From the NCBI GenBank assembly GCA_017885385.1, contig JAFNGF010000143.1, forward strand, positions 9,884-45,175: a stretch of 35,292 nucleotides of DNA, written 5' to 3'. Source of the stretch: Planctomycetota bacterium. Its GTDB lineage: Bacteria; Planctomycetota; Phycisphaerae; Sedimentisphaerales; Anaerobacaceae. Of this stretch, positions 14,545-22,798 are shown piece by piece. Each line of letters starts with the position of its first letter. Positions within the stretch are counted from its first letter, which is position 1. The notes under the pieces were generated by a model. That model made no database searches. It saw only the letters and a list, made by a program, of their open reading frames with translations, and was not told the DNA's origin. Made by a program: the position numbers and the translations under genes.

Positions 14545-14940
14545 TCATGGGTTCTCTTGGCTTACCGCCCGGTGATACAAAATGTCCTCGATGTTGCCCA
14601 GCAGCTCCCTCGGGCTGAATGGTTTGCTCAGACAGTCAGATATCTGCAAGTTCTCCTGCTGCTCTTGCGATATGGCGAAATTCCTGGCTGTCAGCAATAT
14701 CACCGGTATGTCCTTGGTCTGCTCAGTCTGCCGAAGCTTCTCCACGAGCTCCAATCCTGTCATAGCCGGCATCTGGAAATCCGTAACGATAATATCCGGC
14801 TTCTCTTGGCAAGCCAGCTCAAAGGCCTCCACGCCGTTTTCCGCCGACACAACCTCGTAGCCGTTATTGCGGAGCTTTATCGCCACCACGTGAACGATGT
14901 GTATCTCGTCATCAACCACTAAAACTTTCTTTCCCGTCAT
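14545..14940 (-). CDS. Single-domain response regulator (CheY-like receiver)
   Basis: The 131-aa receiver has no output domain. The acidic pair Asp10-Asp11 (VLVVDDE), phosphoacceptor Asp54 (IIVTDFQMP), switch Thr (VILLTARN) and Lys (CLSKPFSPREL) are all present. It should be phosphorylated by the histidine kinase encoded just upstream and act by protein contact, for example on the HD-GYP protein or GspE. The start is secure: GGGGAGGAG six bases before the ATG. It is separated from the kinase gene by 134 bases of repeat DNA and from the HD-GYP gene by 47 bases. Confidence 0.93.
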   Translation of the reverse strand: MTGKKVLVVDDEIHIVHVVAIKLRNNGYEVVSAENGVEAFELACQEKPDIIVTDFQMPAMTGLELVEKLRQTEQTKDIPVILLTARNFAISQEQQENLQISDCLSKPFSPRELLGNIEDILYHRAVSQENP

Positions 14941-15024
14941 TATTTCTCCTCCCCAACAGATTAGTATTCTGCATGATTTTGCGGTTAGCCGGCTGCTGTT
15001 TGCGATGGGGCTGCAACCTTTTTT

Positions 15025-15105
15025 GCCGCAGAGAGCACAGCCGGCTCAGAGTCCCGATGTATCGGGATATCTTTTTATCTCTGTAAACTCTGTGTACTCT
15101 GCGGC
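15025..15105. repeat. Inverted repeat of the GCCGCAGAG...CTCTGCGGC class, overlapping the kinase stop codon
   Basis: GCCGCAGAG (15025-15033) pairs exactly with CTCTGCGGC (15097-15105). Inside lie CACAG, a TCCCGATGTATCGGGA palindrome (15052-15067) and CTCTGTAAACTCTGTG. It belongs to the widespread 'CCGCAGAGNNCACAGAG' dispersed repeats. The right arm encodes the last residues (REPQSTQSLQR) and the stop of the histidine kinase. Confidence 0.75.
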
Positions 15106-16553
15106 TCTCTCATCTGGGCGGTTGCCAAAGGCAGCTCAAAGCTAAACGTGCTTCCGACGCCGGGCTGACTGCTGACAAATACCCGGCCGTCGTGAACTTT
15201 TTCGACTATTTGTTTTACAAGGTTAAGCCCCAAGCCGGTCCCTTTTGCTTGCTTTTTATTTGCATCGACTCTGTAGAATTTATCGAAGATGTGTCCAATT
15301 TCATCCGGCGGTATCCCCACGCCCGTGTCGTTCACGGTAACTCGTGCTATACCCGCGGTTTCATCGACCGCTGTTTCAACCGAGACCGACCCTCCACTGG
15401 GCGTGTACTTTATTGCGTTGCTGAGCAGATTGACAATCACCTGCGAAATCATGTCTCTATCTGCGTACACCTGGTCATATACTATGGGCTTTTGCGTAAT
15501 CACGTTGATATTTTTCTCCTCAGCGTAACCTTTTATCATTTGTAGCTGCTCTTCTATAAGTATTGTTAAGCTGACAGGCTTTTTTTCCACCTTTATCAGG
15601 CCGGACTCTATGCGTGAGATATTTAGAATGTCTTCAATCAGGCGATTGAGCCTTTTGGCCTGATTCTGAATTATTGAGTAAAACTGCTTCCGGGTCTTTT
15701 CATCGTCCGCTTCGCCATCGGCGAGCATCTCCGAGTAGGCGGTAATGGAGGCAAGCGGCGTCTTCAGCTCGTGGGACACGTGGCTGACGAAATCATTCTT
15801 CATCTGGGATATTTCCTTCTCGCGCGTAATATCGTGCAGCACCGCTACGACCCCACAAATTTCCTGGCGCTGATCGTAAACGCAGGAAACGATGCAGTCG
15901 AAAGTCCTCGGCCTTGCATCCTGTGCCAACTGGATTTCCCGCCTGGTTGCCTCTATCTTGCTGCGCCTGCTCTGGCGAAGAAAATCTATGAACACACTCT
16001 TACTTTTGTCGACCAGCTCGCCAATGGGCTTATGCTGTGCGTTTTTGTAATCAAAGTCAAAGAGTCTGCCCGCGGCCTCATTGGCCATTAGCAACCTGTC
16101 GAGCTCGTCAATAACGATAACGGCGTCCCGCAGGCTGTATATAATGGCTTCAGTGTTTCTCTTTTGTCTGTGCGACAGTTGAATCTGGAGCTGCAGATCC
16201 TTAACTTCATTTTGGAGCCGATCTATCGTCCCAGAATACTCCTTGACGCGGTCATCAATCGCTCGGGTCAACTCCTTTGTGATCGCACTGAGCTTCGGCC
16301 TGTTGTTAACGGGCTGGTCTTGTTTTAACCATTTGGCTATGGACGTGACTGCCCCAGCCAGTCTAACGCAATGCCAGCCGAGCCAAATCACGCCCATAGC
16401 CGCTATGCAATACGCGATAAGAAGCGGCACATCGTACCACTTGCTTGCGGCTGCTGCGACGGGCGAATCTTTCCACCCGGCCAGAGTCGCCGCCAGCAAA
16501 CTACACACCACGACGGTGGTGACTATCGCGTATGCTTGTCTTGCAAACTTCAA
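15075..16553 (-). CDS. Membrane sensor histidine kinase with PAS domain (PhoR/WalK type)
   Basis: The protein is 492 aa from a TTG start at 16553, preceded by GGAG at 8 bases. The frame is open to a TTG at 16595, but that one lies in a REP hairpin with no ribosome-binding site. Two membrane segments (about residues 6-26 and 42-62) flank a very short extracytoplasmic loop. A coiled-coil linker (~100-130), a PAS domain (~132-245: SLRDAVIVIDELDRLLMANE) and a kinase core follow. H-box His261 is in SHVSHELKTPLASITAYSE. The N-box (QVIVNLLSNAIKYTPSGG), G1 (DTGVGIPPDEI), F-box (FDKFYR) and G2 (GTGLGLNLVKQIV) are all intact. It pairs with the adjacent receiver protein. Its C-terminal ~11 residues come from a dispersed repeat. 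Confidence 0.93.
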   Translation of the reverse strand: MKFARQAYAIVTTVVVCSLLAATLAGWKDSPVAAAASKWYDVPLLIAYCIAAMGVIWLGWHCVRLAGAVTSIAKWLKQDQPVNNRPKLSAITKELTRAIDDRVKEYSGTIDRLQNEVKDLQLQIQLSHRQKRNTEAIIYSLRDAVIVIDELDRLLMANEAAGRLFDFDYKNAQHKPIGELVDKSKSVFIDFLRQSRRSKIEATRREIQLAQDARPRTFDCIVSCVYDQRQEICGVVAVLHDITREKEISQMKNDFVSHVSHELKTPLASITAYSEMLADGEADDEKTRKQFYSIIQNQAKRLNRLIEDILNISRIESGLIKVEKKPVSLTILIEEQLQMIKGYAEEKNINVITQKPIVYDQVYADRDMISQVIVNLLSNAIKYTPSGGSVSVETAVDETAGIARVTVNDTGVGIPPDEIGHIFDKFYRVDANKKQAKGTGLGLNLVKQIVEKVHDGRVFVSSQPGVGSTFSFELPLATAQMREPQSTQSLQR

Positions 16554-16593
16554 AGTAACAACTCCAACTCTATTGCGTTGCACCGGGGCACCC

Positions 16594-16627
16594 AACCCCG
16601 CAATAAATTGCGGGGCTAAACATTTAG
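16594..16627. repeat. REP-like hairpin between gspD and the histidine kinase gene
   Basis: The intact half is AACCCCGCAAT-AAATTGCGGGGCTAAA (16594-16620), a 9-bp perfect stem. It is followed by CA and a degraded inverted half starting TTTAGG. It shares the CGGGGCTAAA foot with the other copies. The upstream TTG of the kinase frame lies at its left edge. Confidence 0.75.
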
Positions 16628-16660
16628 GTGGCCCGATACGCTAGTTTCCTAGTTGTCTGA

Positions 16661-18463
16661 TTACCTGCTCCGCCACTTGGGAGCCGCCTGCCGGTCAACA
16701 GTCTCCAGCACAATCCTTTCCAACTTTTGAGCTTCATCCGGGCTTGTTTCAGCAAGAATCCTCTCTTTCAGCCGTATCGCCTCCAGGAACGTCGGACGCA
16801 GCCATAACGCGATGCCAAGCTCCTTCATTGCGGATTCGTTGTCACCTTCAATGTAGTATCTGGCAGCTTTTGCGTAACAATCGTCCGCCAGTTTTGCTCT
16901 GCCTATGCCCAGCATCTCGTCCTTTGAGCTCACTATCTTTCGGCTTACATCCTCTGCTCGAGCCTGTCCGTCAGTCTCGTTCGGCTCCTCGATAATGTGA
17001 GGAGTAAGCAGAACGACCACTTCCTCGCGCTTGGACTGATCAGCAGTACCTCTGAATAGCACCCCTACAATTGGGATATCGCCCAGCAGAGGAATTTGGG
17101 TTTTGCCGGTGGTAACTGTGTTCCTGAACAGTCCTCCGATAACTATGGTCTGGCCGTCTTTGACAATGATGTTGCTGACCAGCTCGGCGGAAGTTTCGTC
17201 AGGGATGTTGTTGGCTTTCAGGGTGCCGGAGCTGTCTTTGGGATGGATGTCCATCCGGATGTAGCCGTCGTTGCCGATATACGGCCTGAACGAAAGCTTG
17301 GTTCCGGTATCGAGGAATTCGACACTCTGAGTTGTGGAAATCTCGGTCTGTGTGGTTTGCGACTGGTAGCCGAGCTTTTTACCGATGTAAACCTGGCCAA
17401 GCTGCTTATTGACAGCGAGTATCTTCGGGTTAGCCAGAATGGTCACGTCGGAAACCTCTTCGATGGCTCTGATGAACCCCGCGATGTTGTCGTGGGCAAA
17501 GCCAACGGTCAGGCCACCGGTCTTGGTTACCTGGCCCGTGCCGGCAGACTTGAAGTAGTCAGACGACCCTCGTGTAATATCGCCAGCGGCCGCTGGTATC
17601 GCTGGTATCTGAGTCAGTACCCCCTGCAGTGTGCTCCAGTTGATGCCAAATTGCGTATCTTCGGTAAGCGTCACACTAAGGACCGTCGCCTCGATCAGGA
17701 CCTGTCTTGGCCTGACGTCAATTTCGCCCAGAAGCTGGGCTATCTGCTCAACGTTTTCCGGATAGTCATGCACAATGATAGTGTCGTTCATTGCGGTAGC
17801 ATCGCCGCCGCCGGTTACCTTGGTTATGGATTCACCGGTCGGGAAATCGGTTACGGCAGCGGTTGTAGTCTCCAAGCGACCGGTCTGGCTCAGAATCGGC
17901 GTCACCAGCTTCTTGGCTTCCGCGGCGGAGACGTAATACAGGGTAAACATCTGGTACACCATTCGCTCCGGGTCTTCCTTGATTTTTTTGAACTCGTCTT
18001 TGGTGTATACCTTGATTAGGCTGCCCTGCTGCTGATACTTGAAGTTTTCGCCTAAGATCGCATCCATCGCTTCTTCAAAGGTTACGTCTTTAAGGCTCCT
18101 AAAGGCCAGCTGACCGTCGACGCCCGGCGAAGGCACAATGTTCTTCTTATACAAGCTTGCCAGCATTGCCAGCGCGTCGCGTATGCCGAACTGTTCCTTG
18201 AGCTCAAACGACTGTACTGCGGCTCTTGCGGACCCGCCCGCGGCGGGCTGGACCGGCTGCAGAGCAGCTTGGCTCACGGCCACGGTTACTTCAACAGGCA
18301 TTAGGGACCCCGCTTGTCGGGAACCCTCATCGGGATTAGCTCCCATCGAACCTGGCTCGACGCTGCCAAAGACAGCGATCGCTATCACAGTCGATATGAA
18401 GCACGTGAGAGCTAGTCCCTTTCCAATCTGCATTTTGTCACTCACGCTTTTTTGTCTGTACAT
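16661..18463 (-). CDS. gspD: Outer-membrane secretin GspD
   Basis: The 600-aa secretin forms the outer-membrane exit pore. An N-terminal hydrophobic segment (about 13-33) looks like a signal peptide. An STN-like domain (~85-155: FELKEQFGIRDALAMLASLYKKNIV) and a secretin N domain (~165-255: MFTLYYVSAAEAKKLVTPIL; DTIIVHDYPENVEQIAQLLGEID) follow. The secretin core lies at ~260-490, with the family closing motif PLLGDIPIVGVLFR and VVVLLTPHII. The last ~100 residues form a TPR-like helical tail (AKAARYYIEGDNESAMKELGIALWLRP), not part of standard GspD. Residues ~42-58 (NPDEGSRQAGSLMP) are encoded by repeat-like CCCGATGAGGGTTCCCGACA DNA. The start has AGGAG nine bases upstream. The gene is followed by a REP hairpin and then the kinase gene. 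Confidence 0.96.
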   Translation of the reverse strand: MYRQKSVSDKMQIGKGLALTCFISTVIAIAVFGSVEPGSMGANPDEGSRQAGSLMPVEVTVAVSQAALQPVQPAAGGSARAAVQSFELKEQFGIRDALAMLASLYKKNIVPSPGVDGQLAFRSLKDVTFEEAMDAILGENFKYQQQGSLIKVYTKDEFKKIKEDPERMVYQMFTLYYVSAAEAKKLVTPILSQTGRLETTTAAVTDFPTGESITKVTGGGDATAMNDTIIVHDYPENVEQIAQLLGEIDVRPRQVLIEATVLSVTLTEDTQFGINWSTLQGVLTQIPAIPAAAGDITRGSSDYFKSAGTGQVTKTGGLTVGFAHDNIAGFIRAIEEVSDVTILANPKILAVNKQLGQVYIGKKLGYQSQTTQTEISTTQSVEFLDTGTKLSFRPYIGNDGYIRMDIHPKDSSGTLKANNIPDETSAELVSNIIVKDGQTIVIGGLFRNTVTTGKTQIPLLGDIPIVGVLFRGTADQSKREEVVVLLTPHIIEEPNETDGQARAEDVSRKIVSSKDEMLGIGRAKLADDCYAKAARYYIEGDNESAMKELGIALWLRPTFLEAIRLKERILAETSPDEAQKLERIVLETVDRQAAPKWRSR

Positions 18464-18477
18464 AGTTGTTCGCTCCT

Positions 18478-18521
18478 ACAATTGAAAATCCTCAATTTTG
18501 AATTTCTTCAATTTTCAACTA
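18478..18521. repeat. AT-rich word-like repeat at the junction of two secretion genes
   Basis: It consists of CAATTGAAAAT, CTCAATTTTGAATTT and CTTCAATTTTCAA, i.e. alternating CAATTTT/GAATTT words and their complements. It supplies the last two codons and the TGA stop of the PilP/GspC-like gene (18508-18510) and part of the spacer before gspD. Confidence 0.65.
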
Positions 18522-19116
18522 CCTGGCTCAGCTTCAAGGTCACTTGTGATTGTCCACATCTTATAGTCACTTGGTTCTGTTCAATCTGAACTACTTCACA
18601 ATCCAACGTGCGGACTCCTTCGCGGATGAGCAATTTATCGCCCACCGAAAGCAGTTTTCCGTTTATAAAAGCCTGGAGAGGGTCTTTTACTATTGCCTCC
18701 AGATTCAGCCGGGCCCCCAGCAAGTTGATTACTTCTCGATCGCCCTTAGCCGAAACGACTCTCACTTCTTCAGCGCCGGTTCGATTTTGCCCTTCTATGC
18801 CTTTGATTGACTTCCACCAATCGCCTGGCGCAAAAAAGTCCCTGGCGATGACATCGTGGCGGCCCGGAACTTTCGGCAGCTCCACAAAGGATATTTTAGA
18901 AGGCGTTGCCGGCTGTCCCTGCGAAGACGCCGATGTCTGCTGCATCGTCGGGTTCGCCTGAGCAGACTGTGGTGCGTCTTTGCGGAGCAGCCTAATCCAC
19001 ATAAATGCCATCACTGCGACTAAGCACGCCGCCAACACCGCCTTTTTCTTATCTGCCAATGCGCTAAGTATCTTATTAGCCTCACCATTGCTGCTATTTT
19101 TTGTCTTTCGCCTCAT
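18508..19116 (-). CDS. PilP/GspC-like inner-membrane periplasmic protein
   Basis: This 202-aa bitopic protein has a basic cytoplasmic tail (MRRKTKNSS), one membrane segment (about residues 29-47: AVLAACLVAVMAFMWIRLL), a Gln/Ser-rich linker, and a periplasmic domain. The domain contains RHDVIARDFFAPGDWW and a repeated small beta pattern (LLGARLNLEAIVKDPLQAFINGKLLSVGD), as in the HR domain of GspC or in PilP, which contact the secretin's N-terminal domain. Its position between the PilO-like gene and gspD, as in pilMNOPQ operons, supports the role. Sequence identity to named families is too low for a firm symbol. The ATG at 19116 has AGAGAAGG upstream. Its stop lies in an AT-rich repeat. Confidence 0.75.
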   Translation of the reverse strand: MRRKTKNSSNGEANKILSALADKKKAVLAACLVAVMAFMWIRLLRKDAPQSAQANPTMQQTSASSQGQPATPSKISFVELPKVPGRHDVIARDFFAPGDWWKSIKGIEGQNRTGAEEVRVVSAKGDREVINLLGARLNLEAIVKDPLQAFINGKLLSVGDKLLIREGVRTLDCEVVQIEQNQVTIRCGQSQVTLKLSQVVEN

Positions 19117-19163
19117 ACCTTCTCTCTGAGGCCTCCAAGAGCACGTCGTTGCGATCAGAAACC

Positions 19164-19733
19164 TTATCCCGGCTCGACATTGGGCCTGTAATAAACGACC
19201 GCCCTTGTCTGCATACTTACCCGGCCGCTAAAATCGCCATCATTCACCATTCTTACACTCTCGATGCGGACGAGCCTATCTAATCGCTGCAACTGCTTAC
19301 AAAATTCAAATATCTGGCTCAATCTGCCTTTACACTGCACGTTCACAGGTATACAGCTCAGCTTATCCGCCGGACGAACGGCGGATTGATCGGCTTTTAT
19401 TTCCTCGCCCGGAGCAACCACCTGTTCTGTCAGATTATGCTGGCCCATCAAATTGGCTATCTGCTGCAGGAAGCTGCCAAGGTCTCTGCCGGCGGGCACA
19501 CTTGTTTGGTAGTTACAAACGACGCTTTCAAGCTGCTGTAACCTTTTTTGCAGATCGGGTAGCTGCCTCTGCTCAGCCGCCGCCTTGGCAATAACAAGCC
19601 TCTGTGCACTTCTTGCCCGGTTAACAGCCTTAACTCTTGCTCGCAAAGGCAGAAATCCGAGAATTATGAAATCGGCCACCAGCACCACAGCTACAACGAA
19701 AATTATTACTTGTTGTTTTTTCCAAGAGAACAT
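19164..19733 (-). CDS. PilO/GspM-like inner-membrane assembly protein
   Basis: The 189-aa bitopic protein has an N-terminal membrane segment (about residues 8-29: VIIFVVAVVLVADFIILGFLP), a coiled-coil (~35-75, with RLQQLESVV) and a ferredoxin-like periplasmic domain (~80-185: DLGSFLQQIANLMGQHNL; IPVNVQCKGRLSQIFEFCKQLQRLDRLVRIESVRM). The last phrase matches the PilO core, where 'f..l..l.RiV.+...' is typical. PilO dimerises with PilN and links the platform to the secretin. It lies between the PilN-like and PilP-like genes. There is no clear ribosome-binding site before the ATG at 19733. Confidence 0.82.
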   Translation of the reverse strand: MFSWKKQQVIIFVVAVVLVADFIILGFLPLRARVKAVNRARSAQRLVIAKAAAEQRQLPDLQKRLQQLESVVCNYQTSVPAGRDLGSFLQQIANLMGQHNLTEQVVAPGEEIKADQSAVRPADKLSCIPVNVQCKGRLSQIFEFCKQLQRLDRLVRIESVRMVNDGDFSGRVSMQTRAVVYYRPNVEPG

Positions 19734-19786
19734 TAGGCAACTCTGTCTATCTTCACCACTTTTTGCTCAGGCAATGTCCTGTCGAG

Positions 19787-20533
19787 TCACGACTCATCTT
19801 GTCGGTAGTTTGCCAGATAGCAGCTTATCTCAAACTCGCTTACCTGGTACTTGGCGGCTGCCGGCTGGGCATCGGTTCGCATCTGGCCGGATGTCTTTGC
19901 TGTCCTTGTGTCACCACCGGCCGTAGAGCTGCTGCCTGCATCGACCGTTTTGTAGCGTGAGAACGAAGGACGAACCAGGCAGAAATACGGCGAATCCTCC
20001 AATCTGCATATTAGCTCCGCTACATCGCTCGGATCTGAGGCAACACCATTTATTACGATCTTGAATCTGACCTTGCCGAGCAGCGGCGCCTGTTTACCGC
20101 CAAAACTGCCGCTTGCGACTCTAACCACAGAAGCGCTTGTGGCTTTCTGCTCGGACGTCTGGTCAAACTGTTCCGCAGTAAATTCCACTTTGCTCAGGAT
20201 AATCTTTGCGTCGACCAAGAAACTCATTTCGGCCAAAACGCTTGCCACATCAATTCTGGAAACGATTTCTTCGATGACACGTGCTTTTCTCTGCAATTCT
20301 GCAAGCTCGCTTTCAACCTTTTTGAATTCTCCCGATACACTCTGCGCCTGTGATTGCTTGGGGGCCATTTGAGCAAGCTCTGCTGTTGCCTTCGAAACCG
20401 AGCGAATAGAAACAAGATGCCACGCCATCATTACCACAAACATACCACCCAGAGCGACGCACTGCGTTCGGTAGCTGATTTGCCGGCGTCTGCCGCTTTT
20501 GTACCATTCTGGAAGAAAATCAATCTCTTTCAT
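19787..20533 (-). CDS. pilN: PilN-like (GspL C-terminal-like) fimbrial assembly protein
   Basis: The 248-aa product starts MKEIDFLPEWYKSGRRR, which corresponds to the short cytoplasmic tail of PilN (I.+INLLP-W...) that docks into PilM. A membrane segment at about 20-40 (CVALGGMFVVMMAWHLVSI), a long coiled-coil (~45-90) and a periplasmic ferredoxin-like domain (~115-190) follow. It ends in a Ser/Ala-rich stretch and EFEISCYL. I chose the second ATG (20533), five bases after the pilM stop; the first ATG (20554) would overlap pilM by 17 bases and adds MEPQDSR, which is not family-like. PilM and PilN together play the part of GspL in type II systems. Confidence 0.83.
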   Translation of the reverse strand: MKEIDFLPEWYKSGRRRQISYRTQCVALGGMFVVMMAWHLVSIRSVSKATAELAQMAPKQSQAQSVSGEFKKVESELAELQRKARVIEEIVSRIDVASVLAEMSFLVDAKIILSKVEFTAEQFDQTSEQKATSASVVRVASGSFGGKQAPLLGKVRFKIVINGVASDPSDVAELICRLEDSPYFCLVRPSFSRYKTVDAGSSSTAGGDTRTAKTSGQMRTDAQPAAAKYQVSEFEISCYLANYRQDES

Positions 20534-20537
20534 ACGG

Positions 20538-21698
20538 CTATCCTGCGGCTCCATCCCAGCCCTTAAGGCTAAGCCCGACAGCTACGGCCCACTCACAAAG
20601 CAGGCCTCGCCTGTCACTGTCGAGATTTATATGCATGCCCTCGCCGGACAGGTTGAAGCCCTTCAACGGCTGGGCCGCCTCGATTTCAACCGCCAATCTT
20701 CGCGTCAAGACGTTAATCAACGTACTTTCGTATGCCTCACCTCCGGTTAAAAATGCTCGCTCGACGCGTTTCCCGCGGAAAGTCACGGTATAATATCTAA
20801 GGCACAGTGATATCTCCGCTGCCAGCTCTTCGGCAACAGCTCCTATGGCATCGGTTATGGCCTGCCGTGTCGCCGTATCAAGGGATCGACCGCCTTTGTC
20901 CGGGTCCTGGTCCATCAATTCGGCCTCTGATGTCAGTAAGCCTCTTTCTGCTCGAAGCCTGCTTCGGAGCATTGATGCTTCACTGATTTCGATGCCCAGT
21001 TTAGCCGCGATTCCCCTGTCGAAATTTTCGCCGCCAAGGGCCATCTGCTTAACGAAACAAATCTCTGTTCCGCGGCCAAAGACCACGCTGGTGAACTGGG
21101 CCCCTATATCCACAAAGACAGCTGTGCGCTCCTTGTCCTGCTGCCGCCTGAGAGACCTCTCAAAGCTCCTGAACAACGCGCACGGCACCGTATCTATGGC
21201 TACCGGCTTAAGGTTAGCCTCCTCAAGCATGGCAATATGACTTTTTATTGTTTCGTTGTCTGTGGCAAACAATATCAGCTCATTCTTAACCTCATCGCCC
21301 TGCTGAACACTGCCGGCAAGTATATATTTAATTGCGTCTGTATCCGGATTCAGTGCGAAGCGGTTGGCAGCTTCTTTTGCCAAGGTCTGCTCGATCTGAC
21401 CTATCTCGGTCTCAGACAGGCGCAGACTCGTGATCTTCAGCTTGTCATTCGGCAAACATGAAACGACATTTCGGCCGCGGAATTTACCGTCCGCCAATAT
21501 CCGTTTTATCGCCGAAACAACGAACTGCTTTCTTTCTTGGCCGTCGCCGTTTATCTTGGGATCAATGCGAACTTTGTCCGCCGCAAGAACTGCAATCTGG
21601 CTGTCATTAATCACCAGCTGGAGCATCTTGACATAGTTATGGCCGATGTCCAATCCTATCGGTCGCAAGCCTCGAGTCTTTAAGTTCCAGCTTAGCAT
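20538..21698 (-). CDS. pilM: PilM-like actin-fold ATPase of the assembly platform
   Basis: The 386-aa cytoplasmic protein of the PilM/FtsA actin fold carries the N-terminal phosphate-1 motif PIGLDIGHNYVKMLQL (13-28), a central FVDIGAQFTSVVFGRG (second phosphate loop) and the adenosine motif RVERAFLTGGEAY. PilM binds the tail of PilN and recruits it to the ring; in type II systems this is the cytoplasmic half of GspL. Length and order (pilM-N-O-P-secretin) are standard. It starts 17 bases after the GspH-like gene, with AGGA 11 bases before the ATG. Confidence 0.92.
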   Translation of the reverse strand: MLSWNLKTRGLRPIGLDIGHNYVKMLQLVINDSQIAVLAADKVRIDPKINGDGQERKQFVVSAIKRILADGKFRGRNVVSCLPNDKLKITSLRLSETEIGQIEQTLAKEAANRFALNPDTDAIKYILAGSVQQGDEVKNELILFATDNETIKSHIAMLEEANLKPVAIDTVPCALFRSFERSLRRQQDKERTAVFVDIGAQFTSVVFGRGTEICFVKQMALGGENFDRGIAAKLGIEISEASMLRSRLRAERGLLTSEAELMDQDPDKGGRSLDTATRQAITDAIGAVAEELAAEISLCLRYYTVTFRGKRVERAFLTGGEAYESTLINVLTRRLAVEIEAAQPLKGFNLSGEGMHINLDSDRRGLLCEWAVAVGLSLKGWDGAAG

Positions 21699-21715
21699 TT
21701 AGGTTCGTATCCTGA

Positions 21716-22216
21716 CTAGTTGCCTATCGAGATGTAGCCGGTGACAGGCTCTACTCTAATCGTCTTGGTAACGCCCGCTGCTTGCAGGCTGATGACGCCG
21801 CTGTTCAAAGCAGTGTTATTACCGTTAATGGGGCTTCCGAGATAATCAAACTGGACCTCGCTGGTGGCGTCAAAATTTGCATCGAAAATATCAACTCTAT
21901 TTAGTCTGCGGTCGTTACGGAAATCTACGACGTAATTGAATCCTTTTTTTACCGGGTGCGGTATTACGTTGTCATTCTGATCCTTTATCTGGTAAGTCTC
22001 AGCAGCTTTATCAAAAACCACAGAAAAATTTTGGCCTCTGCTGATTGCCATACTTTTAGCGTATTCCAGGTCCGCTGCGACAATGTTTGCCGCGGATTCA
22101 ATCTGTATGCTTGCCGCCGACGACATCATAGGTACTACCATCATCCCTGCTATGGCCAGCAGCACTACCACAATAAGAATCTCAATAATCGTAAAGGCAC
22201 GGGCACAAAAAACCAT
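21716..22216 (-). CDS. Minor pseudopilin GspH/FimT-like
   Basis: The 166-aa pseudopilin has the prepilin signal MVFCARA|FTIIEILIVVVLLAIAG, with Glu at +5 and Ala at -1. The body begins AANIVAADLEYAKSMAISRGQNFSV, typical of GspH/FimT ('L..al+yARs.Ai.r...v.l'), and ends in a beta-rich domain with ITL/ISLQAAG-type strands. The minor pseudopilin forms part of the pseudopilus tip. The frame is open to a GTG at 22225 only two bases after AGGAGG; the ATG at 22216 is 11 bases after it, so the start is uncertain by three codons. It is first in a run that leads into pilM. Confidence 0.88.
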   Translation of the reverse strand: MVFCARAFTIIEILIVVVLLAIAGMMVVPMMSSAASIQIESAANIVAADLEYAKSMAISRGQNFSVVFDKAAETYQIKDQNDNVIPHPVKKGFNYVVDFRNDRRLNRVDIFDANFDATSEVQFDYLGSPINGNNTALNSGVISLQAAGVTKTIRVEPVTGYISIGN

Positions 22217-22246
22217 CTTACACACTGCCTCCTCTCAAATGACAAA

Positions 22247-22392
22247 AGGCCAAATACGAAACCCGAAGCATAAAATACGAAACAAATACAGATGACAAAA
22301 ATACAGAACTCGAAACAAGTCGAGCAGCGTCCTGAACATTCGGCGTTTGAAGCTCGAATTTGTTTCGGATTTCGATATTCGATATTCGAGTT
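22247..22392. repeat. Word-like repeat cluster (AATACGAAAC / TTCGATATTCGATATTCGAG)
   Basis: Plus-strand words AAATACGAAAC, AAATACGAAACAAATACAG and AACTCGAAAC are followed, ~60 bases on, by their near complements GAATTTGTTTCGGATTTCG, ATATTCGATATTCGAG. The two arms could form a long imperfect hairpin. It is the longest of the word-like stretches in the secretion locus. Confidence 0.6.
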
Positions 22393-22701
22393 TTTGCTTC
22401 TTGGCTCATTATGAACCCTACCTCCGTCTTCTTTTCGGCTCGTTTTAGCTGTGCCTTTACCTGCACGTTAGCCGGCTCGGACGAACCTGCCGGCACTGCC
22501 AACCCAGGATCCGCTGAAGTTAACAGAACATACACTCACTTTCGACTTACCGGCACAACTTCAGGCCGCACGTGCGGCGATACAAATGTCACATCCCATA
22601 CTTTATGCAGTTAAGGCCAACAAAATTGGCACAATCGTCAAGGCAACAGAGCAAGAAAAGTAGAGGCAAAACGCCGCCTTGAAGACGTGGCTGAATATTC
22701 A

Positions 22702-22727
22702 GCCCCACGTCTCACGTGGGGTTTTTT
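22702..22727 (+). terminator. REP-like hairpin with T6 tail (plus-strand terminator-like)
   Basis: CCCCACGT (703-710 of 22 kb), loop CTC, ACGTGGGG (22714-22721), then TTTTTT. It is preceded by the palindrome GGCTGAATATTCAGCC (22689-22704), a variant of the GGGGCTAAATA foot. On the plus strand it is a textbook intrinsic terminator; both flanking genes are on the minus strand, for which it lacks a U-tract. Confidence 0.6.
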
Positions 22728-22798
22728 CTTATTCGTCGCATACAAAGGCCGATAAGCAGCTTCTGCCTCGGCCACTCAAGAAAACCCATAAGCGCTTA

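Larger units (their letters stand above)
22217..22798. other. Gap of about 580 bp inside the secretion locus, no gene supported
   Basis: It holds word-like repeats (22247-22392) and a strong plus-strand terminator-like hairpin (22702-22727). The open frames (22218-22535 minus; 22360-22614 plus) are short, lack ribosome-binding sites and run through the repeats, so I do not accept them. The gap separates the GspG-I-J-K group from GspH-PilM, and the locus may be two transcription units here. I found no convincing -35/-10 pair. Confidence 0.55.

Noticed and set aside
17096..18019. 307-codon plus-strand ORF opposite gspD
   Set aside because: Antisense shadow of the secretin gene, with no family resemblance or ribosome-binding site.
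22218..22535. 105-codon minus ORF upstream of the GspH-like gene
   Set aside because: It starts at GTG without a ribosome-binding site and runs through word-like repeats (ISNIEIRNKFEL), then overlaps the GspH start region.
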